64,000 bases of DNA from Eublepharis macularius (GCF_028583425.1 NC_072791.1:196950311-197014310), one strand, 5' to 3'. Positions 32,760-44,156 are shown, counted from the first letter of the stretch. Program-made: numbers and translations. The notes: a model not told the origin generated them from the letters alone.

Positions 32760-34530
32760 CTGACTGTTATGGACCTGATATAAAAGAATTTTTAATTGAT
32801 CGTCATCAATGAGAATTATAATCAATGATTCTTTGCAGCAGCATAGAAACAAGTGTTCTAATTTCTACCACACAGCCTATCTTTTCTCTGCTTGAAAAGA
32901 GGCATATAAGTTCTAACTGGAGACCAATACCAGCTTGTCTGAAGTACTTATTCGCTTCTCCGTCCTAGTATGCCTCATTGTCACTTGACAGCTTCTACCC
33001 AAGTTGAAGCTCTAACCTCATTATAGTCCACAATGGCTTTCTCCATGACCATTTTCAGATTCGAACAAGGAATTACTTCATGGTCTCATTGAGAAACATC
33101 CCCTCCCCCTTTTTATTTTACACACCCAGCCTGTAGAAAAGTTGTATTTGACTTGGGGAGCTTGTATACCACATTCTGAACACCAACAGGTTCTAATAAA
33201 AGATATTTTCTGAGCGTCCCTGTGAATTCTCTCTACATATTCAAGATGTGTGTTTATGTAACAGTGTCTGAACAACTTATTCTGTTAATTAGATGTTAAA
33301 AAATAAAAGAACACAAACAGACAAAACAGTTTCACAAGGTGTTCTGCTCCTTTTCTCTCTTGATAACGCTCTAGCAGCCGCCAATGCATAACCTCATCTG
33401 CAGAACGCTCTCCTTCAAGTAAAAAATCTGTTACAGATTCCCATCAGAGCAGAAAACAGCATCGTTTAGATGCCTTCCACAGCATCCTTCAAATATCTGA
33501 GTGTCACTGTGGAAAAGCAGACAAAGAATAAGATAAAGATAGTAGAAAAAAATACAAGGAAGAATAAAAAAGGACTTTTTTCTTAACAATTGTTAACTTA
33601 AAAAAAAAAGAAGACAAGTTGCATACATTCAGTGTGATGTCTGTAAGGGAAATACATCTTTGCCCAAGTCAAAACGACACAGAGACAGCCAGCTCCCATT
33701 TTCATTATGCCCTTTTCAGACTTTCAGCAGTTGGTGGCCATCAATATTAAAACAACTGCAAGATGAACCTGAGGCGATGCAGCCAACTGGAGTTACAGCT
33801 GTTGGATGAGGCCTAGCTCGGCAATCATCTGTAGTCCTAGCTCTTTTGCTTGAAATTTCTATTATATTTGCTGGGTTTTAGCCAAGTTACCTACAAATCA
33901 ATTTGTGCACGACAAGCAGCATCCAAGCAATTCTACTTATTATGTTTGTTGAGAGACGTTATCATCAACAGCAATACAGGCAAGACAAGCATTTAGATCC
34001 CTTGTATTCTGCCAAAATCACTTTGCCATACCTTAATTTAGCAGACTAGGTCCATGGCCCTACATTAAACTGGGGAGGAAGGGGAGGTGAACTATAAAAA
34101 GAACTTTAAAAAAAGATAAGCTATCAGATAATATCAGATAATAGGATGTCATTCAAAGAACGCTACTGAAACGATTGAAGGCATATAAATTAAAGCAAAG
34201 GGGTGGGGCAGGGATTAAAAGATTTGGAGGTTAGGGAAGCCACGAAATCCATAATGCAGAGGGATTTTCAGGAAATTGTAACCTAAAAAGGTCTGGGGCT
34301 ATAAGCAAAATACTCGCTGCTGTACTAGAGAGTTTAGGGGAAAGGCAACATATTTTGTGTGACATTTTGCAACTCGAGGACGACAACAATAGCACAGCAG
34401 GAGTAAAAGAGAGTTGGAGACGCTGCCGCTTGAGAAAGCCCCCCCAAAGAAGTGCCATGGCAACTTGGAGCTCCCTGGTCCACAAGGCCACCACACTTTG
34501 AAGAGGAAACTCTGGGGACAGGGATGGGAG
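32760..34530. other. STK39 intron 1 proximal part, no feature recognised
   Basis: AT-rich sequence becoming GC-rich toward 34.5 kb. No further exon of STK39 was found anywhere in 1-35071. Confidence 0.45.
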
Positions 34531-34624
34531 CTGACACAGCATCCCTCAAGGCAAGCCGCCCCCCTCTCTGGAACTGCAACGGAAGAAAGGCTTGCAGGTG
34601 GGCGGGCGGTGGGAGAGCAAGATT

Positions 34625-34720
34625 CGGGTCCGGCAGCACCTCAGAGACCAGCTAAACTCCCAGGGTTGGCGCTCTGAACAGTCCGACTCAAGGCTCTCTT
34701 CTTCAGACGCGTTGAGAAGC
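34625..34720 (-). repeat. Worn Penelope-like terminus at the CpG-island edge
   Basis: GGGTCCGGCAGCACCTCAGA, GACCAGCTAAACTCCCAGGG and GGCTCTCTTCTTCAGACG follow the antisense order of the repeat at 42165 (GCCACCTTAGAGACC ... CTTCTTCAG). Heavily diverged. Confidence 0.4.
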
Positions 34721-35071
34721 GGCCGTGCGAAGAGTTTCGTCCAGCCACAAGGCATTGCAAGTCAGGGTCGAGTCAGAAGGGAGCTCTGACTCTGGGAAGC
34801 GCCACCCCCGGGCATCTCGCCGGCCTTCAAGGTGCTGCCGGAGCCGGGCGAAGAGAGAAGAGGAGGAGGCAGAGGAGGAACTCGGGTTTGCAGCACGGGC
34901 AGCAGACTGCAGTGCCGGGCGCATCCGCCGCAATGAGAGCCGCCGGGCTGGAGGACGCACTCCACACGCCGGTAGGCCCCAGGGCCGGCCGCCGAGGCAT
35001 CCCTCCTCCCCTGCTGCCCCACCCTGCCGCCCCCCCCCCCCGCCCCAGAGCCGCTCCCTTGCGCCACTGAC

Positions 35072-35288
35072 CGATCACCTCCTGCAGTTCGTAGGCGTCC
35101 CTGCAAATGGGCCAGACGACAGCCTGGGCGGCGGGCGCGGGAGCCGGGGCCGGGGCAGAAGCCGGCGTGGGCTGTGGCTGCGGCTGCTCGGGCGGTGGCG
35201 ACGGCTGCTGCTGCTGCTGCGGCTGCTGGGGCTGCTGTGGCGGCGGCGGCGGCTGGACGCGGAGGGGCGAGTCGCTCTGCTCCGCCAT
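35072..35288 (-). CDS. STK39: STK39 (SPAK kinase) exon 1, coding part
   Basis: STK39 encodes SPAK, a Ste20-type kinase that phosphorylates cation-chloride cotransporters under control of WNK kinases. Exon 1 encodes the variable N-terminus and the first residues of the kinase domain. The start ATG (35288-35286) has a good context (ATCATGG). The protein begins [11 protein letters not shown], runs through a Pro/Gln-rich tract and an Ala-Pro repeat (the PAPA box), and ends [18 protein letters not shown], which is near-identical to vertebrate STK39. The coding part is 217 nt and ends in phase 1 at a GTCAGT donor (intron from 35071). The paralogue OXSR1 lacks the PAPA box. The frame continues past the donor but loses similarity there. 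All other exons lie left of the window. Confidence 0.93.
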
Positions 35289-35875
35289 GATGCTGCTGCT
35301 GCTGGAGCGCCCAGGCGGCGACCTTCTTCAAAGTTCCCTGCCGGCGGCACCTTTCACCCTCCGCGGCGGCTCTGCTCCCTTCCTCCGCCCTCCGTCTCTC
35401 CCATCCTGCCTGCCCGCCTGCCTGGTGCGCGGCGGGGGAGGGAGCGCACCGAAGGGGCGGAGGCTGAAGCAGCCGCCACCGTTGCCGCGCTCGCGTCTGC
35501 CAAGCGGTCGAGCGCAGCAAGCCGCGAAGTTCGCGCTCCGGCGCCTTCACGTTGCTACACTGGAAGGTTTCGGCTTTTTTGACGCGTGCATGCAAGGAAG
35601 GGGCTGCTTTGGAGCCCGGGCGGTGTGGGGGGGAAAGACGGAGCTCTCGAGGCAGGCTTACGCGGGGACAGCGCTTAGTCCGAGCTCAGAGCGCCAGGCG
35701 GCATTTGCTTACCAAAAGTAACAGCAATAATAAGAGCAACAAGCCACATACTGAGGCGATACTTCATTGACTCTTCAATAAAATCGGCGTTGGTTAGGGA
35801 CCAAAAAATTCCAACTCAAAAATCTGGTGGACTGTGATAACATCACATTATAATGATAATAACAATAACAAAAAC

Positions 35876-36090
35876 AGTAAAGAGTCCAGTAGCACCTTTA
35901 GACTAACCAATTTTACTGTAGCATAAGCTTTCGAGAACCACAGCTCTCTTTGTCAGATGCATGGATCTGATGAAGAGAGCTGTAGTTCTCGAAAGCTTAT
36001 GCTACAATAAAGTTGGTTAGTCTTAAAGGTGCTACTGGACTCTTTACTATTTTGCCACTACAGACTAACACGGCTAACTCCACTGGATCT
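35876..36090. mobile_element. Penelope-like terminal repeat, inverted pair
   Basis: The best-preserved pair. The left arm (35876-35957, minus) and right arm (35965-36090, plus) share AAGCTTATGCTACA, GGTTAGTCT, GGTGCTACTGGACTCTTTAC and, on the right only, ACTAACACGGCTAAC. The two arms meet at an 8-bp spacer. Upstream and downstream are further copies of a GTGGACTGTGATAACAT-like local repeat (35830, 36180, 36305). Confidence 0.55.
35967..36004 (+). ncRNA. hammerhead-ribozyme-like core
   Basis: CTGATGA (35967-35973) is followed by stem II GAGAG/TTCTC (35975-35979 with 35986-35990, including a G-T pair), then GAAA (35991-35994). Stem III is GC-TTAT-GC, with U36003 pairing A35994 and A36004 as the predicted cleavage position. 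All conserved core positions are intact. Stem I pairing is poor because the inverted arm abuts the core. The opposite arm has CTGACAA, one mismatch from the core. Confidence 0.6.
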
Positions 36091-36344
36091 ATGACCATGG
36101 AAAACAACAAAAACAGTAACTCTTGGACAAAATCGGAGTTGTTTAGGGACCAAAAACTTCCAGCTCAAACGTCTGGTGGACTGTGATAACATGTAATGAT
36201 AACAACAATGCAGCATACTAAAAGGCGATACCTCACTGACTCCTAGATTCTTGGATAAGGTCTGAGCTGGTGACCGATCAAAAAAATACAGCCCAAACAT
36301 CTGGTGGACTGGGATAATATCACATAATAACAATAACTACAAGA

Positions 36345-36510
36345 TTTGGGTCCAGTAGCACTTTAAAGACCAACTAGATTTCCAGGGTATTAGCTTTAGC
36401 TCCCTTCAACTCTCAAAAGCTCATACCCTAGAAATCTTCTTGGCCCTTAAGGTGCTACTGGATCCAATTCCTGCTCTTCTGCTACAGGCCAACACAGTTA
36501 CCCACCTGAA
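36345..36510. mobile_element. Penelope-like terminal repeat, inverted pair (degenerate)
   Basis: GGTCCAGTAGCACTTTAAAG (antisense arm) and CTTAAGGTGCTACTGGATCC (sense arm) are inverted around AGCTCCCTTCAACTCTC. CAGGCCAACACAGTTACCC is the distal motif. Hammerhead boxes are eroded. Confidence 0.5.
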
Positions 36511-36879
36511 ACTAACAACAACATGCCACATGCGTGATACCTCGCTGGCTCCTGAATTCTTGGATAAGACCCCAGTCGGTGACAGACCAAAAAAATTCAG
36601 CCCAAACATCTGGTAGACTCTGATAACATCACATAACAATAATAACACATGAGCCCAGAAAGGAGAAAGGTGATGGGATTAGTTTAGAAGAAAGGCTAGC
36701 TACAAAAACTGTGACTCCGCACTCCTTCGTTACCCCAGGGCATATCCGCAAATCCGCAAAGGGTTCCTTCTTCAATCAGCCTCAGTAAAAAAACAGAGGG
36801 GTAAGGTATAGGTAGGTGACTGTGTTGCAGTGGCAAAATAGAAGAGGAATCCAGTGGTAAATTAAGAGACTAACAAAAT

Positions 36880-36970
36880 GTATTTCTTCCAACTCAGAAA
36901 AGCTCGTTCATGCTACAGTGCATTTTGTCAGGCTTTGAGATGCTGGCTGGACTCCTGCTTTATTTTACAG
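36880..36970 (-). repeat. Penelope-like terminus fragment
   Basis: GAGACTAACAAAATGTATTT and CATGCTACAGTGCATTTTGT ... GGCTGGACTCCTGCTTTATT resemble the same family. Diverged. Confidence 0.35.
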
Positions 36971-37166
36971 TGAAAAAGTGGCCCTTTCCTTCCATGTCAT
37001 CCTGATGGGTAAAGTAAGAAAGGATTGTCATCTACATCAGTATTTATAAATATAGAATCAGGGGGTGGTTGTTACTTCTTAGGTTATGTGGAATACAAGA
37101 GTTTGCACTTGCATCGTGTGTAAAATACTCCAAGGAGAGAACACCTTCATGTAGTATCGTCCTAGG

Positions 37167-37585
37167 CAGGGCTCATTTCGAGGGGGAAGGCGCAGGAATG
37201 CAGTTCCGGCAGTTCCTCAAAGAGGTCACATGTCAGGTGGCCCCGCCCCCTGACCTTCAGCCATTTTGGGCCTCTTTCAGCCTGGATTGAGGCCAAAACG
37301 GCCCAGATCGGGCCTCTGACAGGGGGTGGATCACTCTCCCACTCAGCAGCAGCCCGATCCTGACCATTTTGGGCACTTTTTCAGCTATTTTCAGCCCCTT
37401 TTTGCCATTTTGGGCCCAATTTTGGCCCTGAATGGCCAGGATTGGGTCCAAAACAGCCAGGGGGTGTGGCATATGCAAATCAGTTATGCTAATGACATAC
37501 TTCCGGTGATGGCAAGAGGTGTGTCATATGCTAATGAGTTATGCTAATGAGTTCCTCCAGCTCTTTTTCTACAAAATGACCCCTG
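37167..37585. mobile_element. hAT MITE family B, 419 bp
   Basis: Perfect 8-bp duplication GTCCTAGG (37159-37166 and 37586-37593). Ends CAGGGCTCATTTCGAGGGGG and CTACAAAATGACCCCTG. ATTTTGGGCC subrepeats and TATGCTAATGAGTT repeats as in 22059. Confidence 0.92.
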
Positions 37586-37593
37586 GTCCTAGG

Positions 37594-38410
37594 TATGTTC
37601 ATTAGAAAGTTAAGTCCCGCTCAGTTTGGTAGGACCTCAACTAAGCGTGCATAGGCTTCAAACCACCAATTTCAGCCATTCTGATTTCAGTTGTTTTATA
37701 TGAAACCTGTATATGTGCACAGTCAAATAATGGTCAAATGAAAGTAAGATACTGTGATGCTGAGAGAACATTTGCAACAAGATGTGTAACGTTCCCTATG
37801 TCAAATCTAGATCTGTATGACAAAGAACCAGAGAACAGGGCTCAGTACTCTGTTACCAGCTGGGTTTAAAATCTGGGCCTCTTAAATGCACAAAGCATTT
37901 GACTAGTGATGCTGGGGATTTTTAAAAATAATTTGGATACCATCACCTCTTAATATGGTAAGGACCTGACCCATTTTGAAATCAAGCCTTTATAACTTTT
38001 TCCATTTAATTTAGAGATGTGGAAATTCCCAAACTGTTCTTTATGTCAGTTGTGAAGTCCCTAAATATCCCTGGAAAATTGTTTGCAGGTTAGATGGATA
38101 GATCTCTTTTCCTTTATCCCTTGACACGAAGCATAATCTAGTCTAACAGCAATGAGTCATGATTTTAAAAATAGGGGGGCGGGGTTGAAAAGTGGTAGTA
38201 GTTCACATTACATTGTATTCACTTTCCTCTAAATATCCCGAGCCTAATTTTTAATTTCCTTGTATATTATCTTGTATATGTGCCTGTTATTTCTATATTC
38301 ATTCCAGGTTCTTTCCCAATTCTCATTTAAGTTTCTTTGTTGGCAGGTCTGGAATTAACAGTTATGCTAAGTATACTGTAGTAAAGATTATTAAACAATT
38401 TGGAGCTCCT
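37594..38410. other. Intergenic, worn palindromic repeat at its left edge
   Basis: 37600-37660 (TAAGTCCCGCTCAG ... AAGCGTGCATAGGC) looks like a worn palindromic MITE. The rest is unremarkable. Confidence 0.35.
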
Positions 38411-38500
38411 ACAGTACAGTTCAGAACAGAGTTACACTCTTCTAAATCTGCTGAAATCGATGGGATTAGAAAGGTGTAACTTCATTTAGGATTGCACTGC
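38411..38500. repeat. Short palindromic MITE
   Basis: CAGAGTTACACTCTTCTAAA and TTAGAAAGGTGTAACTTCAT form inverted arms around ATCGATGGG, with an AGGATTGCACTG end. Same family as 30578. Confidence 0.55.
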
Positions 38501-39189
38501 TGGTATGGTGCAGTTATTCACCGCTCCAAATGGGGCATTAATCTGTCTAGAAGAGTTGGAATATATGTTGTTGTTGTTGTTGTTGTTGTTAAAGGGTGGC
38601 TCTTTCAGCCAGTGCGAATCTGATTCTGGTGTTTCTGTTTTCAGGTATAACTCTGTAGTAGATGCTTACTTTTGTGTGCATAAGACATTGATTGTAGCAC
38701 TTCATAATTTGTAAAAAAAATTAAAGATGAGAAATATTTGAATCTTATTTAGAACTAGTGACAGAGCCTGTTGTGACATAATACGGTCCTGCGCCACATT
38801 GGGCCAGGCAGCCCCATGCCACAGGGGGCCTCTGGGCTGGGCTGGGCCACACTGCTGCACCTGGCCCTGAGGTGGCGGGAAGGCCGGGGGTTGCTGGCCT
38901 CCAGAAGGCCCAAGGCAGTGGGAAGGCCCAGTGCCGTGGCCTTCCCGCAGCTGCAGTGGGCCTTTCTGGGCCTCTTGAGGCCCCAAGTTAGTGGCAGGGA
39001 GGCAAACCGTTTTGCCCCAGATTCACTTCTCATCCTCGACTCGTCAGCAACACAGTTTGCCTTTTATGTCTTAGGATATGGTTTAGTGGTGATGTCCTTT
39101 TTATGTTTTAATATCGAATTTTTTATTCATACAGTGGTATGGGGCACAATACATGGGGAAAGTGGATAGTAATAACTTCTTCTGCACTC
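38501..39189. other. Intergenic; (TTG)n and a GC-rich patch
   Basis: A TTG microsatellite at 38562-38591 and a GC-rich block at 38785-39030 with GGCC-type short palindromes. A 117-codon frame over the block has no domain. Confidence 0.35.
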
Positions 39190-39560
39190 TAGCTAGAAGT
39201 CAGGGGCGGGCACCCACTGAAGCTGATATGCAGTAGATTCAAGACAGACAAGAATATTTTTCACACGATTCCTAATTAATTCATGAAATTCACTGCACAA
39301 AATATGTAGAGGGCCAGCCGATGGTTTAGAGGCCTTTAAAAGGGAATTAGTTTTATAGAGAAGAGATCCATTAATGCTGCTAGAAATTATGCCTTTAAAT
39401 GGGCCTCCAGATTCCAAGCCGGTGTTCCTCTCACTATCAATTGCTAGCAGAAAAAGCGGGGGAGTGGATCTCTGCCTCTTTACAGGCCTTCATGAGGCAT
39501 CTGATTAGCCACTGAGGGAAACAGGCTGCTGGACTAGATGGGCTATAGTTTGATCAGCAA
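39190..39560 (+). repeat. CR1/L3-like LINE 3' end, diverged
   Basis: Pieces in CR1 3' order: GTTTAGAGGCCTTTAAAAGG, CTTCATGAGGCATCTGATTA and CAGGCTGCTGGACTAGATGG. Compare 28321-28645. Confidence 0.5.
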
Positions 39561-39774
39561 GACTTTTCATACAGATTCATTTCCATGAGGGGCCACACAT
39601 AATGTAGGTGGATCCTTGAATTATGGCCCTCCAATCTTATGCATGGCTACTGCAGAATAAACCCAGGTGAAATCAGTGGATTTACTCTTGAGTAAGTGTG
39701 CATAGAATTGCAAACTTAGAAAGTCTAGGTATACTGCTGTCCACATATAAGCAGTTTCTAATGCTTAGGGAAAC

Positions 39775-39910
39775 TCCCGTCTATTAGGGAATGAAATCCT
39801 GCCCTCAAGTCATAGCTGGTTTATGGCAACCCCTCTGGTGGGGTTTTCATGGCACGAGGCGGTTTGCCATTGCGTGTCTCTGCAACCCTGGTCTTTGTTG
39901 GAGGTCTCCC
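39775..39910 (-). repeat. 5S-SINE body fragment, antisense
   Basis: GGTTTATGGCAACCCC, GGCGGTTTGCCATTGCGTG and GTTGGAGGTCTCCCTCATG match the body of the copy at 40262. The 5S head is missing. Confidence 0.5.
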
Positions 39911-40261
39911 TCATGAAGTGAGACTTAATTGAGGCTTTATGAATAATAACCTTGTGGTTTGTTTATAGAACAGCCTAATTCCTTGCTGATTCTGATGGGA
40001 TGCCAGCTCAGTTCTTTTTGTACTTTGCAAGGTGGAATATGTAGCCAGTTAATCCTCTTGTTGCACCTGCTTCTTAAGAATTGGGTGTCTATGTGTGTGC
40101 TCTTTCAGGTCAGCGCATAGTTCAGTAGCTTAGAACGGAGGCATATCTAGAGGAAGTATATCAAGCCATCTGAAGACAGTGCTTTGGGTCAGATTCTGTT
40201 TTGTTAGCTGGATGATAAACGGAAGTAGGAACTGTGCGTGAAAATGTTTTTAGCCCCATCC

Positions 40262-40465
40262 ATACTATTATGTGTGTGTGTGCTGCTTTCAAGTCATAGC
40301 TGACTTATGGCAATCCCTAGTGGGGGTTTTATGGCTATCAGAGGTGGTTTGCCATTGCTTGACTCTGCAACCCCAGTCTTCGTTGGGGGTCTCCCATCCA
40401 ATTACGAACCAAGGCCAACCCTGCTTAGCTTCTGAGATCTGAGAAGATCAGTCTCTTCTGGGCTA
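40262..40465 (-). repeat. 5S-rRNA-derived SINE, antisense
   Basis: The body (CATAGCTGACTTATGGCAAT, GAGGTGGTTTGCCATTGCTT) is followed by the 5S part in reverse: GTCTCCCATCCAATTACGAA and CCCTGCTTAGCTTCTGAGAT. Complements 6022 and 60700. Confidence 0.65.
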
Positions 40466-41039
40466 AATATAGCTATAATGTGGTTTGTGCATGTGCTTAA
40501 TTTTATGCCTTAGAGGGCATCTAAAAGGACCCTTCCATTTGTATATTATATATTCAACATCTGTGTAACCAGCTGAAATTAAAGAGGTGCATTTTCCTCA
40601 TTCACTCTTAATTTTGAACCCAATAACCATTTTTAAATCTGGCAAAACCATAATTTGTTATTCAAAGCTGTGGGGGCGAAGGGAATTATATATCAAATAT
40701 CATAAATGTTATTTGATTTTTAATGACCTTCATGATAGGAGAAAGGGGAATAAATTTAAACCTCTGCCTACCTTTTGCTATAACTTGGCCCTGAATAAAG
40801 GGGACAGATATTTGGAATTTTTTGAAATCCAGCCTGTGAGGTTAATGGATTTTTGCCATTTTTATAGCATGTTTACTTGTTTTTTCTGATCAGCCCTACA
40901 GATGGGGTTTATGTACATCATGGAAACGTTCTTTTATTGAAAATGTTTTTAGATAGATGAATATGTATTAAGAGAATCACAGCTCTCTTACTCTTCTTAA
41001 CTGATGGGCATATATCTCAAGACTGGGTGACCCCAGTGC

Positions 41040-41400
41040 TTAAGGAATCATGGCTTTAATCACTCAAAACAAGTTAGAGACGATGGGAATATTTCAGGAT
41101 GAATAACGCAACTGATGTTAACGCGGCAACAATATGGGAAGCTAGTAAAGCCTATGTCAGAGGAACATTATTGGAAATGATGCACAAAAGAAAAAAGGAA
41201 AGCAGGAGACTATAAAGAATATAACAGCAGGAGACTGTAAAGAATATAAAAGCAGGAGACTATAAAGAATATAACAGAAAAATTGAAGACATTGAAACAA
41301 GAACACAAAACCACTGGAGACAAGAAAATTTGAAGGAAACTCCATTCCTTGAAGTGAAAGAGAAAGAATCCTTCCAGAAATGCAGAGCTCCACACTTAGC
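41040..41400 (+). pseudogene. L1-like ORF2 fragment
   Basis: Translates in pieces as WEASKAYVRGTLLEMMHK, then an IEDIETRTQK-like Lys/Glu-rich stretch, resembling the linker between endonuclease and RT in L1 ORF2. Stops and a tandem duplication break it. AT-rich sequence at 40560-41040 may belong to the same copy but is not clear. Confidence 0.45.
41201..41276. repeat. Tandem repeat, three units of about 25 bp
   Basis: The unit AGCAGGAGACTATAAAGAAT plus ATAAC is present three times, with a G for A in the middle copy. Lies inside the L1-like fragment. Confidence 0.85.
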
Positions 41401-42164
41401 AGTAAGCAGTCACTGGATACAACCTGTTGTTTCCTCCATTTCACCAGTTAAATGAAGACATGGTGATGACCATAGGAAAGCAACCATTGGCTCTGTATTA
41501 TAAAATATCTGTTCCAGGGCCGCCAATTATTATTTTTCAATATGGCAACTTTTTGCCGTCCCTTTTCCATAATAATTTCTATATGGATCCTACTTCTATC
41601 CTACCACTCTCCTGAGCAGAGTTCATTTATTTATTTATTGAAATATTTATACCTTGCCTTTACTTTTGGGTGAAGTTTGAAGCCTTCCTGCAATCTAAGG
41701 AACCTTCCTCAAAATTAAGTGTCTCTTTCGTTGAAGGAAGAGCCCCTCAAATTGGAGGGAGTCTTTCCCAAACGGCTGGCCAAGTTTGTCCTCTGGCCTC
41801 TAGAGGTGTACTTCTGTGTCCAAAGTGCAAACTGATACCTCTAGGGTTAATGTACGCACAGGAATCTTTCTTCCTATCTATATCGGGTCCTATGGGGGCA
41901 CTGTTCCTTGTTACCAGGACGGGGGAGGGGACTTGATAGTGAAGGGAAATCTATCAACTCTCCCATGTTACAACCCAATCTAATGGAGAATTAACATTGT
42001 CTGACCAACCACAAAGAAATCACTTGAGCCAATTCATTTAATGATAATAAAAAAAGATTTACTATGGTAAGATAAACTTACAAAGGAAAAATGATAAATC
42101 ATAAATACAACCATTAATGCCAAGACTACAACAATTACAGAACAGCAATAAGGACACTCCGCTT

Positions 42165-42385
42165 CCAAGATCTGAGACCACCTTAGAGACCAACAAGATT
42201 TTCAGAGAGTAAGCTTTCGAGAGTTAGAGCTCCCTTCTTCAGTCATGTAGTCATGACTGAACAGGGGAACTCTGACTCTTGAAAGCTTACTTGCTGAAAA
42301 TCTTGTTGGTCTCTTAAGGTGCCACTGGACTCACATCCTGCTGTTCTACTGTAGACCAACACAGCTACCCACCTAAACTAATCAG
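42165..42385. mobile_element. Penelope-like terminal repeat, inverted pair
   Basis: The antisense arm (42175-42245) carries CTGAAGA on the minus strand (42236-42242), a GAGAG stem and GAAA (42215-42218). The sense arm (42250-42385) has CTGAACA, GAAAGCTTAC, GGTCTCTTAAGGTGCCACTG and CAGACCAACACAGCTACCC-like distal sequence. The arms meet at a short TCATGTAGTCATGA palindrome. Confidence 0.55.
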
Positions 42386-43059
42386 GCTTCCAATTTCCCA
42401 TAAGCAAGGCAGGTATAAATGCCAGTCTCTAACCTTTTAAGATGTAACACTAGGCTTTATCAAAACCATATACAAAAGCAAAGGAACAGAGTAGACACTA
42501 AAACAAATAGTAGAAAAACTACAACATATAAAGCATATGCAAAAACACCAATGTGGACCAGCTCACATTCCATAAGAAATAAAGATTTATTTCCACCATA
42601 CACCAATGTAAGTTCAACTGAGGCTCTGAATCGTGAGTTCTATAGTGTGTTTAATGTGGGTGCAAAAGAAAAACCATACAACCTGTCCTGAAGAAGGAAC
42701 GGATGGGATGCTCTTTGCTTTAAGTGACCAGTAAGGCAAAAACTATTCCTTTTGGGGTTACCTTTATACTTGGGCAACCTATGCACCATGTCAGTAGAGT
42801 TAATTAATATAGACACTTAGTATGTGTTGCTGTGTCAGTTACATATCTTGAGATAATTTGGGCTAAGATTGACAGTTGGGGTGTTTAGATAAGCAGCAGG
42901 AAAATGACCATAGGAACTGCATGGAGACAGAAGTCTTTGTACCTGGGGTTTGGCATGGAGACCGTTCAGTCTTACAACATAATGGTGTTAGCTATCTATT
43001 CTTAAATCTTCATGCCGTGGTGCAGGAAGGATGGGGGAGAGTGGAGCGATCACATCTCT

Positions 43060-43654
43060 CAGGGGTCATTTCGTAGAAAAAGAGCTGGAGGAACTCATTA
43101 GCATATCTCATCAGCATAACTTATTTGCATATGCCACGCCCCTTGACATCACCAGAAGTGTGTCATTAGCATAACTGATTTGCATATGCCTCACCCCCTG
43201 TCATCACCTATCCTGGCTGTTTTGGACCCAATCTTGGCCATTCAGGGCCGAAATTGGGCCCAAAATTATGTATTTATTTATTCAATTTATATACCGCCCA
43301 TCCCCAGGGGCTCTGGGCGGTGAACAGTTAAAATCGATAAAAACAAAAACTAAAATCAATATACAAATAATAAAACAAATTAACAAGGTGCAGTGGTGGG
43401 GAGAACCACCACAGTAAAAAAGGGGCTGAAAATGGCCAAAAAGGGGCCCAAAATGGTCAGGATCGGGCCACTGCTGAATGAGAGAGTGATCCACCACCAG
43501 TCAGAGGCCCAATCCAGGCCGTTTCAGCTCCAATCCTGTCTGAAACGGGCCCAGGATGGCCAAGAGTCAAGTGGGCAGGGCCACCTGACATGTGACCTCT
43601 TTGGGGAACTGCCGGAACTGCGTTCCTGCACGTTCCCCCTCGAAATGAGCCCTG
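43060..43654. mobile_element. hAT MITE family B, 595 bp with nested insert
   Basis: Perfect 8-bp duplication ACATCTCT (43052-43059 and 43655-43662). Ends CAGGGGTCATTTCGTAGAAA and CGAAATGAGCCCTG. Opposite orientation to 22059 and 37167. Interrupted at about 43268-43418. Confidence 0.92.
43268..43418 (-). repeat. LINE/SINE tail nested in hAT family B
   Basis: Relative to 44157, the extra sequence begins TATGTATTTATTTATTCAAT, holds ATATACCGCCCATCCCCAGG and GGCTCTGGGCGGTG, and ends in an A-rich part. Same repeat as 26772. Exact borders uncertain. Confidence 0.6.
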
Positions 43655-44156
43655 ACATCTCTGTTCACAGGCTGCTGAAGACCTCTTCGCTCTGTGTATG
43701 TGAGAGGGAAGGGGGTTGGCTGACTCCCCGCTCTGCTGCAGACCAACACAGCCAAAGCACTGCCAAAGCACCGGATTTTTCTGCAGATGCTACGAGCCCA
43801 TTTTTGGGGCATTGAGGAATAGCTCCAAGCATGCCCCGTTTCCCATTGCCCTTGTGATTGCATTGTGGACTGGGCTATCCCCTGGGGGTATCAGCTTCTA
43901 TATGGCGTTTTCTTAGTAGGCTTCTGTTTGAAACATCTTGGCATTCATACAGAATGGATGCTGGGACATCACAGTGGGCTACTTGGAGGATAGTAGGATC
44001 TATCCTGATATTAACTGTCAGAAACAAGGGTTTTTCCCCCCCTTCCATTGTTTCCCAAAGCTATTAAAAGCTGAAATAGATGTAATGGTTTTTTGTTTGA
44101 GGGTGGGATCCAGCCAGCTGTTTTGCTCAAGCTGAACTAGTTCCCCTCCTTATTAC

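Larger units (their letters stand above)
34530..35720 (-). promoter_or_regulatory. STK39: CpG island with STK39 promoter and 5' UTR
   Basis: Strong rise in G+C and CpG density around STK39 exon 1, in contrast to AT-rich flanks. GC boxes such as GGGGCGG (about 35454) lie upstream of the start codon on the minus strand, at 35289-35700. No TATA box seen. The start site cannot be placed from sequence. Long frames on both strands here follow base composition. Confidence 0.75.

Noticed and set aside
1..35071. Further STK39 exons
   Set aside because: No stretch encodes the expected glycine-rich loop or later kinase motifs with splice sites.
34725..35721. Long frames on both strands in the CpG island
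   Set aside because: High G+C removes stop codons by chance. Only the STK39 N-terminus on the minus strand resembles a known protein.
41201..41276. CRISPR array
   Set aside because: Three adjacent units without spacers in a vertebrate genome; it is a short tandem repeat.
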